NCBI RefSeq assembly: GCF_007558815.1
Contig: NZ_VLTJ01000014.1
Location: 1 to 64,000 of the forward strand
DNA from: Verticiella sediminum
GTDB lineage: Bacteria > Pseudomonadota > Gammaproteobacteria > Burkholderiales > Burkholderiaceae_B
Direction: 5' to 3'
Length of the DNA: 64,000 bases
The translations under genes were made by a program, and so were the position numbers. This document shows, in pieces, positions 9,912-18,676 of the stretch; within the stretch, counting starts at the first letter, position 1; the number at the start of each line of letters is the position of its first letter. A model generated the notes under the pieces. It did not search any database, was not told the origin of the DNA, and saw only the letters and a program-made list of their open reading frames with translations.

Positions 9912-10418
9912 ATGCATATCCCATTTTTCAGAATTCTCCTGACCGCAACCGCGCTGCAGGCCGCCACGGCCGTTGCTGCCGCACCCCAGGCCGATAGCGC
10001 CACATCGGCGCCCGCCCAACAAGAAATCGTGCTTGCAGGCAGTCAGCCCTCGATTTCCGGTCCTACCGAGACTTTCACCGGCCGGGCACGGATCGACCCG
10101 CTGTGGTCGGCCAACGAGGACATCAACGCCGCTGGCGCGATGGTCACTTTCGAGCCCGGTGCCCGCTCGGCGTGGCATACCCATCCCTACGGACAGAGGC
10201 TGGTGGTGAGTTCGGGTGTCGGGCTTGTTCAGGAGTGGGGCCAGCCCGTCCAGGTCGTTCGTCCTGGCGACGCGATTTGGTGCCCTCCTGGGGTTAAACA
10301 CTGGCACGGCGCCGCGCCCAAGACCGCCGTGACCTACCTGACCGTCACCGGCACCGTGGATGACAAGAACGTCGATTGGATGGAGAAAGTCACTGATGAG
10401 CAATACCATGATCACTAA
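9912..10418 (+). CDS. Exported cupin-domain protein
   Basis: A 168-residue small beta-barrel protein with a Sec signal peptide (residues 1-23, cleavage near AVAAAP). The cupin motif 1 is WHTHPYGQRLVV, giving two metal-binding His, and motif 2 is the PPGVKHWHGAAP stretch with further His. Such single-domain cupins often accompany carboxymuconolactone-decarboxylase-like proteins, as here. Its 3' end overlaps the next gene by 23 bases, so translation is coupled. The role may be binding or isomerising a small oxygenated substrate in the periplasm; the sequence does not say more. Confidence 0.85.
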   Translation: MHIPFFRILLTATALQAATAVAAAPQADSATSAPAQQEIVLAGSQPSISGPTETFTGRARIDPLWSANEDINAAGAMVTFEPGARSAWHTHPYGQRLVVSSGVGLVQEWGQPVQVVRPGDAIWCPPGVKHWHGAAPKTAVTYLTVTGTVDDKNVDWMEKVTDEQYHDH

Positions 10419-11208
10419 GCACGAAAAAAAGCGGCCAATGGCGAGTACCTTGGCCGTGGTCGCCCTGGGCCTGAGTCTGTCGGCGTCCCTAAGCTATGCC
10501 AGTGCGGATGTGCGGGAGTCCCAAGGAATGAACCGTACACAAGCCACCATACCCAGTGTTTCCGAAACGCTCACTGCCCGACAGCAGGCCATCATCCCCA
10601 TCGCGGCCTTCGCTGCCGCGGGCGACATGGCGAAGCTGAACGCAGCCCTGAACCAAGGGCTGGATGCCGGCCTGACTGTGAGTGACGCGCAGGAAATCCT
10701 GGTGCAACTCTACGCTTACGCCGGATTTCCGCGTAGCCTCAATGCACTGGGCGAACTCATTAATGTGCTGGAGGCGCGCAAGCAGAGCGGCATCCAGGAT
10801 GCGCCAGGCCAAGAGCCCAGCCGCGCTATCCCGAAGGGTGATGCACTACTGGCCGCTGGTACAGCAAACCAGACCAGACTGGTGGGCGGGCCGGTCCAAG
10901 GTCCGTTGTTCGACTTCGCGCCTGCTATTGACGAATACCTCAAGGTCCATCTGTTCGGTGCCATCTTCGAGCGCGACAATCTGGACTGGCAAAGCCGCGA
11001 GCTGGCCACGGTGGGCATGCTGTCGACATTGGCGGGCGCCGAGTCGCAGTTGCAGTCGCACATGAGCATGAGCATGAACACGGGCCTCACGGCCAGCCAG
11101 TTGCGCCAGCTCGCCCAGGTGTTGGCCGACCGCGTGGATGCCGAACACGCCCGGCGCGCACGCGAGGCGCTGGAGCGGCATCTGGCTACCACGTCGGGAG
11201 CCGAATGA
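10396..11208 (+). CDS. Exported carboxymuconolactone-decarboxylase-like protein
   Basis: A 270-residue protein with two all-helical CMD repeats after a long signal peptide (about residues 1-36, a run of Ala/Leu/Ser ending in SLSYASAD). The second repeat, SRELATVGMLSTLAGAESQLQSH, has the CMD pattern but lacks the Cys-X-X-Cys or Cys-X-X-His of AhpD-type peroxidases, so it is not a peroxidase. The start at 10396 is preferred because a GAGAAAG lies just upstream; ATG at 10408 or 10411 is possible. It overlaps the cupin gene and the alcohol dehydrogenase gene (ATGA), which indicates a tight operon. Export is unusual for this family. Confidence 0.8.
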   Translation: MSNTMITKHEKKRPMASTLAVVALGLSLSASLSYASADVRESQGMNRTQATIPSVSETLTARQQAIIPIAAFAAAGDMAKLNAALNQGLDAGLTVSDAQEILVQLYAYAGFPRSLNALGELINVLEARKQSGIQDAPGQEPSRAIPKGDALLAAGTANQTRLVGGPVQGPLFDFAPAIDEYLKVHLFGAIFERDNLDWQSRELATVGMLSTLAGAESQLQSHMSMSMNTGLTASQLRQLAQVLADRVDAEHARRAREALERHLATTSGAE

Positions 11209-12227
11209 CTATGCAAGCCACCATGCTCTACGGGCCGCGCGACATCCGCTTCGAGGATCGTCCCGACCCGCAGATTCTCAAGCCCACTGACGCCATCGTG
11301 CGTATTGCCGCTGCCTGCGTGTGCGGATCGGACTTGTGGCCGTACCGTGGCATCCAGACCATCACCGAACCCATGCCGATGGGACATGAGTACTGTGGCG
11401 TGGTGGAAGAAGTCGGCAGCGAAGTGCGCCACGTCAAGCCGGGCCAGTTCGTTATCGGCTCGTTCTTCGCCTCAGACAATGCCTGCCCGGTATGCCAGCA
11501 TGGCTATCAGTCGTCCTGCCAGCAGGCTGAGTTTGTCGGCGGTGCTCAAGCACCGCTACTGCGCGTCCCCCTCGCCGACGGCACATTGGTGGCCACGCCG
11601 GGCATCCCCTCGGGAGAATTGATTCCGAGTCTGCTGACCGCATCCGATGTGTTGGGCACAGGCTGGTTTGCCGCTGTGGCTGCCAATGTCCAGCGAGGGG
11701 TGACAGCCGTTGTCGTTGGTGACGGCGCGGTCGGGCTGCTCGGTGTGCTCTCTGCCAAGCAGATGGGTGCCGAACGGATCATCGCAATGAGTCGTCATCC
11801 CTCCCGGCAAAAGCTCGCTCTGGAGTTCGGTGCGACAGACATCGTGACCGAGCGCGGAGAAGATGGCGTGGCGCGCATCATGGAAATGACCAACGGCCTC
11901 GGTGCCGACTCTGTTCTGGAGTGTGTTGGCACCCAGGAATCCATGATGCAAGCGATCCACTGCGCTCGCCAAGGGGGGTATGTGGGTTACGTCGGCGTTC
12001 CGCACGGTGTCGAGCTCAGCGGCGAAGAACTGTTTTTTGAACACGTTCATCTCCATGGCGGTCCTGCACCGGTGCGTCAATTCCTCCCCAAGTTGATTGA
12101 CCTGGTTTGGCAGGGAAAGATTAACCCTGGCAAGGTGTTTGATCTGACGCTACCGCTGGATCAGGTAGCGGAGGGCTATCGGGCGATGGACGAACGTCGT
12201 GCGATCAAGACCTTGCTGATTCCTTGA
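11205..12227 (+). CDS. Zinc-dependent alcohol dehydrogenase
   Basis: A 340-residue medium-chain dehydrogenase. The catalytic zinc ligands are Cys40 (CVCGSDLW) and His61-Glu62 (GHEYCGVVEEVG). Structural zinc Cys residues are at 94, 97 and 105. The nucleotide-binding motif GDGAVGLLGVLSAKQMGA is near 172. It has no signal peptide, so the reaction is cytoplasmic, probably reversible oxidation of an alcohol that enters from the exported steps. Its ATG overlaps the stop codon of the CMD-like gene. ATG at 11211 is an equally possible start. It is the last gene of the rightward operon. Confidence 0.9.
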   Translation: MTMQATMLYGPRDIRFEDRPDPQILKPTDAIVRIAAACVCGSDLWPYRGIQTITEPMPMGHEYCGVVEEVGSEVRHVKPGQFVIGSFFASDNACPVCQHGYQSSCQQAEFVGGAQAPLLRVPLADGTLVATPGIPSGELIPSLLTASDVLGTGWFAAVAANVQRGVTAVVVGDGAVGLLGVLSAKQMGAERIIAMSRHPSRQKLALEFGATDIVTERGEDGVARIMEMTNGLGADSVLECVGTQESMMQAIHCARQGGYVGYVGVPHGVELSGEELFFEHVHLHGGPAPVRQFLPKLIDLVWQGKINPGKVFDLTLPLDQVAEGYRAMDERRAIKTLLIP

Positions 12228-12286
12228 TGCCCAGCGAACATGGAGCAGACACGTTTCAGGCGTTGCTGCTTCATGAGATAGCTAGA

Positions 12287-12307
12287 AGAGCCTCAACGAG
12301 GGGCTCT
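12287..12307 (+). terminator. Possible terminator hairpin after the dehydrogenase
   Basis: AGAGCCTC pairs with GAGGGGCTCT with one bulged G over a 3-base loop, 60 bases after the alcohol dehydrogenase stop. No T-run follows, so termination is only a guess. The rest of the 273-base gap up to 12500 shows no gene. Confidence 0.3.
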
Positions 12308-12500
12308 GCGCACACCGTGCCAGCCATTCAGGGGTCGCCCCGTTTGGCTTGCGCACCAGGCATTGAGCGGGCGATGGCTAAGACCTGATTAATTGCACGC
12401 TGGTCGAGTCATGAGATTTCCTGGGGGGCCGGTGGTAGATAGGGCGTAAGCCTGCGAAACAACCGCATAAAAGGACGTTCTTACTCAAGGAGGCTCACCT

Positions 12501-13391
12501 GTGGAATTGCGACATCTTCGCTGTTTTGTCGTTCTGGCCGAGGAGTTGCATTTCACACGCGCTGCTGAGCGCTTGCATATTGAACAGCCGCCTCTGTCGC
12601 GAGCCATCAAAGAGCTTGAGGAAGAACTGGGTGTGCTGCTTTTCGATCGGAACCGCCGAGGAACCGTGCTGACGGCAGCAGGCGCGACGTTCTTGCAGGA
12701 CGTTCGCAGGCTGTTCGCCGTTCTGGAGCAGGCGCGAGAAAATGCTAAGGCCGTCGGCTCTGGCTTGCGAGGGAGCATCCGCATCGCCGTCTCGGACGGG
12801 GCGATCGATCCTCGGTTGTCGGCTTTTCTGGCCCGTTGCCGCGCAGAGGCGCCCGAGATCGAGATACACCTGTCAGAAGTCTCGTTGACTGAACAGTTGC
12901 GCGGATTGCGGGCAGGCGACTTCACGATCGGGTTTGCTCACACCGCAGATGTCGGCGATGGGATTGTTGCGGAACCGATCTGGCAAGACCCATTGGTGCT
13001 GGCAGTACCTGCCCGGCACCAACTTCTCGTCCACAAAGAGGTGCCGCTTCACGAACTCGCTTCTCATCCGCTGGTGCTGTGCGACCCGCAGGTATGTAAG
13101 GGCTACTGCCGGGAGCTGGGCAGGCTGCTACGCTCACTGGAGCACGAGCCGACCATCGTTGAGCGTGTTGCTTCGCTGGGCATGGTGTTGACACTGGTAG
13201 GTGCAGGCTATGGCATTGGTTTCACCACCGCAGCACAAGCAGCGATCTGTCGCCATCCCGACGTCGTGTTCCGGCCTTTGGCAATCGAATCGGCGATCCT
13301 TACCACCTACTTGCTGCGGTCCGATAATGGGACCTTGTGGATCCTGATGGAACAGTTCATTGCTCGTCTGCGCACCCAGCGAGACGAATGA
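12501..13391 (+). CDS. LysR-family regulator of the mobile-element type
   Basis: A 296-residue LysR-type regulator starting at GTG 12501, supported by a strong AAGGAGG 8 bases upstream. The winged helix is LHFTRAAERLHIEQPPLSRAIKELEEELGVLLF, typical of the group with a PPLS recognition helix. The effector domain starts near residue 90. It does not resemble the LysR pair at 7799 and 8709. It stands alone between the end of the metabolic operon and the convergent integrase gene, a place where island-specific regulators are often found. Its target is unknown. Confidence 0.9.
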   Translation: MELRHLRCFVVLAEELHFTRAAERLHIEQPPLSRAIKELEEELGVLLFDRNRRGTVLTAAGATFLQDVRRLFAVLEQARENAKAVGSGLRGSIRIAVSDGAIDPRLSAFLARCRAEAPEIEIHLSEVSLTEQLRGLRAGDFTIGFAHTADVGDGIVAEPIWQDPLVLAVPARHQLLVHKEVPLHELASHPLVLCDPQVCKGYCRELGRLLRSLEHEPTIVERVASLGMVLTLVGAGYGIGFTTAAQAAICRHPDVVFRPLAIESAILTTYLLRSDNGTLWILMEQFIARLRTQRDE

Positions 13392-13441
13392 CTGCCAAAT
13401 GCCAAAAGGTATCAAGGGAAGGGCTGCAAGGGTCAATGGCC

Positions 13442-14881
13442 TTATCTGGAAAAGGGAAAAGGAGGATCGCTCACAGCCTGCACTCGTACCAGCTTGAGCT
13501 GGTCACAGCGTCTCTTAGCGGGGGCTGATGGCAAGCGTGGACGCGGCATCGGACTCGTTAACTGCCCCTGCACCAGCGCCTTGAGATAGGCTTCAACGGC
13601 TTCCATGCTGTCGGGTGACAGAGGCGGCGAGGTCGATGTTCCGGCTGGCTCTCCCTGCTCCCAGCGATCGAGCCGGTCTGCCCAGTCCTGCATCATCATC
13701 CGGCGCTGTTCCACATAGGCCGCATGGTTGTACGCCGCTCGGACTTGGTTAGGATCGGCATGCGACAGTTGCACCTCGATCCACTCCTTGCGATAACCCA
13801 GTTCGTTGAGTGCCGTGGATAAGGTGGCGCGGATGCCATGACCGGTCAACCGATCGGCGTAGCCCATGCGATGCAACGCACCATTCAGTGTGTTTTCGCT
13901 GATACGTTCCTTGAGGTCGCTACGATGGGGCAGCAGATAGCGCTGCGCTGGACGCCGGGCGTGCTCCTGCAGCAGGTGCCGCACGATGGTGATGGCCTGT
14001 TGCGGCAACGGCACGATATAGGGCGGAATCGTTTTTCCTTCCCTGCGCAGCTTCACCTGCAACTGCTTGACGATGACGGGCGGAATAATCCACAAGCCTC
14101 GCTCCAGGTCGAACTGCTCCGGCACCGCCAGCCGGAGTTCGCCGGTACGAACGCCAGTCACCAGCAATAGGCGCAGGCCCAGCTTGGTGGTTTCCTGGCC
14201 GCCATAGGCACGCAGCGCCTGCAGGAACGCCGGCAGCTCTTCCATGCGTAGAAACGGATTGTGCGAAACCGGCGGCTTCGGGGCAGCCACGATATCCAGA
14301 TCGCTGGCCGGGTTGTAGCGCAGGCCTGTCTCGACCATGGCGTAGCGGAATAGCTGATTGAGCCAGCCCCGGACTTTTTCGGCGGTGGTGAAAGCCTTGC
14401 GGCGCTCGATGCGGCGCAGTACGTCGAGAAGGTGGGGATTGTCCACGTCGAAGATGGACATCTGGCCCAGCCAAGGCAGTACATCCTTGGGGAAGATACG
14501 GTCGATCTGCGACAGCGTGCTCTGGCGACCGCTCTTTAGGCTGAGTGCCTTGAAGTCCCGCCAGTTCTTGAACACAGCGGCAAAGGTGTGTGAAGGCGCC
14601 GCCAGCGCCGCCGCCTTGGTTTGCAGGCGATGGATACGCGGGTCGATGCCCTGGGCGATCTGCGCACGCAGATCATCACGCTGCTCGCGTGCCTGCTTGA
14701 GGGACAAATCGGGATAGGCGCCCAGGGCGATACGCTGCTGCCTGCCATGCCACGAGAAGCGGAAGTGCCACTTCTTTGCGCCTTTGCCACTGACGAACAG
14801 CAGCAGGCCGCCGGTATCGCTGAGGGTATAGTTATTGTCAGTGATTTTCGCCTGTCGGACGACTGCGTCGGTGAGTGCCAT
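13442..14881 (-). CDS. P4-type tyrosine integrase, tRNA-Gly-linked
   Basis: A 479-residue integrase of the phage P4/CP4-57 type. The N-terminal DUF4102 arm-binding domain (TLSDTGGLLLFVSGKGAKKW and the LGAYPDLSLKQAR motif near 53-65) is followed by the core-binding domain (about 100-200) and the catalytic domain: Arg245 (TGVRTGELRL), HGIR at 348-351, His374 (QLSHAD) and Tyr384 (AAYNHAAY). All are present, so it should be active. The C-terminus is longer than usual, with a Pro/Ser-rich tail. The start codon faces the 3' end of tRNA-Gly at 15103, 221 bases away, the standard layout of a tRNA-targeted island, so the island extends leftward out of the window. Confidence 0.95.
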   Translation of the reverse strand: MALTDAVVRQAKITDNNYTLSDTGGLLLFVSGKGAKKWHFRFSWHGRQQRIALGAYPDLSLKQAREQRDDLRAQIAQGIDPRIHRLQTKAAALAAPSHTFAAVFKNWRDFKALSLKSGRQSTLSQIDRIFPKDVLPWLGQMSIFDVDNPHLLDVLRRIERRKAFTTAEKVRGWLNQLFRYAMVETGLRYNPASDLDIVAAPKPPVSHNPFLRMEELPAFLQALRAYGGQETTKLGLRLLLVTGVRTGELRLAVPEQFDLERGLWIIPPVIVKQLQVKLRREGKTIPPYIVPLPQQAITIVRHLLQEHARRPAQRYLLPHRSDLKERISENTLNGALHRMGYADRLTGHGIRATLSTALNELGYRKEWIEVQLSHADPNQVRAAYNHAAYVEQRRMMMQDWADRLDRWEQGEPAGTSTSPPLSPDSMEAVEAYLKALVQGQLTSPMPRPRLPSAPAKRRCDQLKLVRVQAVSDPPFPFSR

Positions 14882-15065
14882 GGGTGCATCTCCTTCTGGT
14901 GAGGGAGGTGTACCGCGCTTGTCAGAGGCGACTCAGCAAACAATGCGCACTGTCGCGCACCCGGATTCCATGTACTGATTTATGTACTAGTCCGGCGTGG
15001 TTGGCAGTGGATTTCAGCAGAACTTGCTGGATGCTCCACAAGGAGAAAACCCTGTGGAATCAAGG

Positions 15066-15095
15066 CGCTGCAGACGTTGATGGATGTCTGCAGCG
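15066..15095. repeat. Inverted repeat at the tRNA-Gly island junction
   Basis: CGCTGCAGAC and GTCTGCAGCG form a perfect 10-bp stem with a 10-base loop, 8 bases from the CCA end of tRNA-Gly. Related sequences lie at the same place beside the other two tRNA-Gly 3' ends (35494-35516 and near 38191). It may be an integrase or excisionase arm site or may help end tRNA transcription. Confidence 0.5.
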
Positions 15096-15102
15096 TAAGA
15101 AT

Positions 15103-15178
15103 TGGAGCGGGAAACGAGTCTCGAACTCGCGACCTCAACCTTGGCAAGGTTGCGCTCTACCAACTGAGCTATTCCCGC
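15103..15178 (-). tRNA. tRNA-Gly (anticodon GCC), island attachment site
   Basis: A complete 76-base tRNA with encoded CCA. The acceptor stem GCGGGAA pairs with TTCCCGC, the D-loop reads AGCTCAGTTGGTAGAGC, the anticodon loop is CTTGCCAAG with GCC, and the T-arm is GAGTTCGAGACTC. The 3' end points toward the integrase at 14881, so it is the attachment site of the leftward island. An identical gene lies at 38215-38290, and a 22-bp copy of the 3' end at 35527-35548. It follows tRNA-Cys by 11 bases and is co-transcribed with it. Confidence 0.97.
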
Positions 15179-15189
15179 ATGTTACGTTC

Positions 15190-15263
15190 TGGAGGCGCAA
15201 GCCGGAATCGAACCGACGTCAACGGATTTGCAGTCCGGTGCATAACCACTCTGCCATTGCGCC
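15190..15263 (-). tRNA. tRNA-Cys (anticodon GCA)
   Basis: A complete 74-base tRNA with encoded CCA. The acceptor GGCGCAA pairs with TTGCGCC, the anticodon loop ACTGCAAAT carries GCA, and the T-arm is CGGTTCGATTCCG. It is the first gene of the tRNA-Cys/tRNA-Gly unit read leftward. Confidence 0.96.
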
Positions 15264-15426
15264 GGCAGGCATGTCTATCGACACGCGCACTCGAAAAGAA
15301 CGCACTTAAAAGGAAGCAGGTAATTCAACTTCCTTCTGGAAAACTCGATCGAAAACCAGGAGAGTGCTGCGCACCCGGCCACGTTTTCGACGGTTTCCGG
15401 TGCTGCCCTGAGCAGCGACGAACAAG

Positions 15427-15455
15427 ATTATAGACATGTTTTCAGGGCCCTGCAA
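15427..15455 (-). promoter_or_regulatory. Promoter of the tRNA-Cys/tRNA-Gly unit
   Basis: On the minus strand TTGCAG (15450-15455) and a perfect TATAAT (15427-15432) are 17 bases apart. The tRNA-Cys 5' end is about 160 bases downstream, an unusually long leader for a tRNA operon. The remainder of the 354-base gap between tRNA-Cys and the LysR gene at 15618 shows no gene. Confidence 0.65.
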
Positions 15456-15617
15456 CTGCCGCCCGGCGACAGCCGGCCAGGCCGGGTGGGCAGGTTTCGC
15501 ATCATGTTCGGGCGGCAGAGCAGGGCGCCGTGCAGGCATCGAGCGCCTGTGCGGGCTGCTGCGTCCAACGCCAGTCCTCAGCATGCGCCGGTCGGCGAAT
15601 GTACAGGCGCGAAACGA

Positions 15618-16499
15618 TCACTTGCCCAGCATGATGTGCAGCACGGAGCTGACGGCAGGAGCGATATATCGCTCCGAGCGGTACAACACGCCGAATTCGC
15701 GGGTCATGGTGGTTTCGGGCATCTCGATTTCGCGCACGCTCTTGGCCAGTTGTTCCATGTGCAGGTTGCGCCGGGTGATGAAGCTGAGGAGCGTGGTGCT
15801 CGAGATGAGCCGGGGAATGAGCGAGATGGCATTGGACTCGATCTGCGCCACGGGCCGCTTCAGGCCGCGCCGTTCGAAGGCCTGTTCGAGCCATTTGCGC
15901 GTCGCGCCCGACTTGGACGGCAGCACCCAGCGGTATGCCTGCAGATCCTGCATGGCGATGGCGGGTTGGCGAAAGAGGGGGTGCTCGCGGCTTGCGACCA
16001 CGACCACATGGTCGATGGCGATCTGCGCGAAATCGCAGGCTTCGGCCGTCTGGGTGTAGGGCGCCAGCACCAGGTCCAGTTCACGTCGAGTCAATGCGCC
16101 GGCAAGGTAGTCGTTCATGCCGAGCTCTATCTCGATGGTGATGTCGGGATAGGCCGGCAACAGCCGTTCGGTCAGCACGGGCAGGAGGAATTCCGCCGCG
16201 GTGGCCGATACGCCCAGTCTCACATGGCCGGCCACGCCGGAGGCGACGGCGGTGACGTCGCGCCGGGTGGCGTCCAGGCTCTTCAGGATGTCCTGTGCAT
16301 GCCGCATGAGTGCCTGCCCCGCAGCGGTCAGGGCCAGCCGGCCGTCCTCCCGGGCGAAGAGCGCTGTGCCGAACTCCGCTTCCAGGCGTTGAACGCTCTT
16401 GCTGACGGCGGGTTGCGTACGGTGCACGGCCTCGGCGGCGCGACCGAAGTGCCCGAGGCGGGCTACTTGCTCGAAGTACTTGAGGTCTCGCAGTTCCAT
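15618..16499 (-). CDS. LysR-family regulator of the dehydroshikimate cluster
   Basis: A 293-residue LysR-type regulator with winged helix LGHFGRAAEAVHRTQPAVSKSVQRLEAEFG at about 15-45 and an effector domain of normal length. It is divergent from the TIM-barrel gene at 16674, across an AT-rich 170-base gap, the common LysR layout in which the regulator controls the divergent operon and itself. The expected ligand is a shikimate-pathway or aromatic acid linked to the QuiC-type enzyme of the operon. Confidence 0.9.
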   Translation of the reverse strand: MELRDLKYFEQVARLGHFGRAAEAVHRTQPAVSKSVQRLEAEFGTALFAREDGRLALTAAGQALMRHAQDILKSLDATRRDVTAVASGVAGHVRLGVSATAAEFLLPVLTERLLPAYPDITIEIELGMNDYLAGALTRRELDLVLAPYTQTAEACDFAQIAIDHVVVVASREHPLFRQPAIAMQDLQAYRWVLPSKSGATRKWLEQAFERRGLKRPVAQIESNAISLIPRLISSTTLLSFITRRNLHMEQLAKSVREIEMPETTMTREFGVLYRSERYIAPAVSSVLHIMLGK

Positions 16500-16673
16500 G
16501 GGCCGGCGGTGGGTTATTTATGAATAATATTTATCGTAATCTGATTATTATGAATTAGACAATGAAGGTCATCGGCCGCATGCTGTCGTCGCCGGCGCTT
16601 GCGCGTCGGCCCGACCGGCAGGAGGCCGGCTGCCGGCGTCGGAGGCCGCTACCGTGACATTCGCGTGCGCAAC

Positions 16674-17579
16674 ATGAAGATCGCTTTCCACGTTCATCCC
16701 ACCCGTCTGCACTGGAAAGCCGCTGCGCCTACGCTTGCCGAGCAGGAGCAGTTGTTTGGCTGGGTCTCCCGGCAGGGCTTCGACGGCGTGGATATCTCCG
16801 ACAGTTGGCCATTCGACACGCTGGACCAGGCCGGTGCGAGCCGGACCAGGGCGCTGGCGGCCGACCATGGGCTGGCGGTCGCCACCGTCAGCGGCATGGG
16901 CAAGACCTTGTGCCATCCGGAGCTGGGCGAGCGCAACCTGCAGGCGCTGGAGCGTGCGCTCGATACGGCCGGCTGGCTGGACGCGCAGGTGTTGAACGTG
17001 GCGCTGGCCGTCCCCCGCACGCCGGGCGTGACGCCGGTCATGGGCGCAGCGCATTCTCCCGGCGGCAGCCTGGGCGCAAGCGACGGCGACTTCGCGATCA
17101 CTGCGCAGCGCCTGCGCAGACTGGCCCGCATGGGGCGCGAGCGCGGCATGAGCCTAAGTATCGAGATGCACGACCGGAGCCTGGCCGATACCAGTACCGC
17201 GCTGCTGCGCATACTCGACGAGGTTGGCGAGCCCAACGTCGGCGCCAATCCGGATCTGTGCAATGGCTACCGCGCGTACGCCGTGCCGCCCGAATCCTGG
17301 GCCGACGCCTTGCGCCGGCTCGCTCCCCGCACCAATCTCTGGCACGTCAACAACCTGCAGCGCGTGTACTTCCCGGAAATCGAACGTGCCGCCTTTGTCG
17401 AACGTCCCTTGGGCGAAGGCGACATCGACTACCGCCTTGCGGTGAAGATGATGCAGGCGGCCGGCTTCACGGGGTGGACGGTCATCGAATACAAGGGCGC
17501 GGGCGATGCGTTCGAAACCCTGGCGCAGGGCCAGCGCTACTTCCGGCAGATCACCCGGCCCGGCGATACGGCGGCCTGA
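16674..17579 (+). CDS. Sugar phosphate isomerase/epimerase-like TIM barrel
   Basis: A 301-residue protein of the xylose-isomerase-like TIM barrel superfamily (AP_endonuc_2). Family features are FDGVDISDSW at the end of the second strand, LSIEMHDRS with a metal-binding Glu, NVGANPDLCNGYR, LWHVNNLQR with His and a WTVIEYKG end strand. The ATG at 16674 begins at the first beta strand (MKIAFHVHPTRLHW); a frame-open extension upstream lacks family character. It is the first gene of a rightward cluster with a Bug protein, a dimeric-barrel protein and a dehydroshikimate dehydratase. It may isomerise a cyclitol or keto-acid intermediate; the exact reaction is not evident. Confidence 0.8.
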   Translation: MKIAFHVHPTRLHWKAAAPTLAEQEQLFGWVSRQGFDGVDISDSWPFDTLDQAGASRTRALAADHGLAVATVSGMGKTLCHPELGERNLQALERALDTAGWLDAQVLNVALAVPRTPGVTPVMGAAHSPGGSLGASDGDFAITAQRLRRLARMGRERGMSLSIEMHDRSLADTSTALLRILDEVGEPNVGANPDLCNGYRAYAVPPESWADALRRLAPRTNLWHVNNLQRVYFPEIERAAFVERPLGEGDIDYRLAVKMMQAAGFTGWTVIEYKGAGDAFETLAQGQRYFRQITRPGDTAA

Positions 17580-17671
17580 CCACGGGCTTCACAAAGACAA
17601 TGCCACATCCGTTCTGGTGGAAGGCAGGCTCGCACTGCCAGGAGCATGTGGTTCACATGGAGACAAACCTT

Positions 17672-18655
17672 ATGATCCGCTGGAAACAGCAGTTGCTTCT
17701 CGGGCTGGCAGGCAGTCTGTTGGCCGCAGGCCTGACCACGACCGCCCGGGCCGAAACCTGGCCGTCGCAGCCGTTGCGCATCATCGTTCCTTTTCCGGCG
17801 GGTGGGGCGGGCGATCTCGTTCCACGCATCATTGGAGAAAGCCTGTCCAGGTCGCTGGGCCAGCCGGTTATCGTGGAAAACCGGCCTGGCGCGGAAGGGG
17901 CGATCGGCGTGAACGCCGTGGCCAGGGCAAAGCCGGATGGCTATACCCTGGGCGTGGCGACCTCGGGGCCCGTCGTGATCGGCAAGCGGCTGTTCACCAA
18001 CCTGCCATACGACCCCAAGACCGACCTGGCGCCGATCGGGCTGACCTATGAAACGCCCTTCGTACTGGCTGTGCCGGCCGCCTCGCCGGCCCAGTCTCTG
18101 GCCGATCTGTTCCGGCTGGCCAAGGAGAAACCCGGCACGCTCAATATCGCCATTCCGAACAGCGGCTCCGTGCAGCATCTGCTCTCCGAGCAAATGCAGG
18201 ACGTTGCCGGCCTGGAGATCCTGAGCATCCCGTACAAGGGCGGTGGCCCGGCAGCGGTTGCGGTGGCGGCCGGCGAAGTGGACATGACCTGGGCGGCGCT
18301 GCCCAACGTCACCAGCCTGATCGATGCGGGCAAGCTGCGCGCCATCGCCGTCAGCAGCACCGAGCGCCATCCCCTGCTGCCCAATGTACCGACAGTGCTC
18401 GAGCAGGGCTGGCCCGGGCTGGTGGCCAGCAACTGGAACGGCCTGATCGCGCCGGCGGGCACGCCCGACGCCATACTCGACCGGCTGAATCGGGAGGTCA
18501 ACGTCATTCTCGAGCAGCCGGAAGTCGTCGGCAAGTTCAAGGAAATGGGCGTCACGCCCAGGCCGGAGACGCGCAGCGGCTTCCAGGACTTGCTGAATGC
18601 GGAGGAGGCCAAGTGGGCCGAAGTCATCGAGGCGGCGGACATCAAGCCGCTGTAA
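17672..18655 (+). CDS. Bug/TctC periplasmic solute-binding protein
   Basis: A 327-residue protein of the Bordetella uptake gene family with a Sec signal (to ARAETWP). The mature start WPSQPLRIIVPFPAGGAGDLVPR is diagnostic: the PAGG loop binds the carboxylate of the ligand. Other family blocks are VENRPGAEGAIG, KPDGYTLG, NLPYDP and VPTVLEQG. The ATG at 17672 has a GGAG 9 bases before it; ATG at 17657 is possible. No TctAB membrane genes are nearby, as usual for this expanded family. In this cluster it probably captures a shikimate-like or hydroxy acid. Confidence 0.93.
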   Translation: MIRWKQQLLLGLAGSLLAAGLTTTARAETWPSQPLRIIVPFPAGGAGDLVPRIIGESLSRSLGQPVIVENRPGAEGAIGVNAVARAKPDGYTLGVATSGPVVIGKRLFTNLPYDPKTDLAPIGLTYETPFVLAVPAASPAQSLADLFRLAKEKPGTLNIAIPNSGSVQHLLSEQMQDVAGLEILSIPYKGGGPAAVAVAAGEVDMTWAALPNVTSLIDAGKLRAIAVSSTERHPLLPNVPTVLEQGWPGLVASNWNGLIAPAGTPDAILDRLNREVNVILEQPEVVGKFKEMGVTPRPETRSGFQDLLNAEEAKWAEVIEAADIKPL

Positions 18656-18676
18656 GCGCACACACGGGTTTTCATC

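Noticed and set aside
16805..17671. Upstream extension of the Bug gene at 17672
   Set aside because: It overlaps the TIM-barrel gene in another frame and lacks family sequence; the signal peptide starts at 17672.
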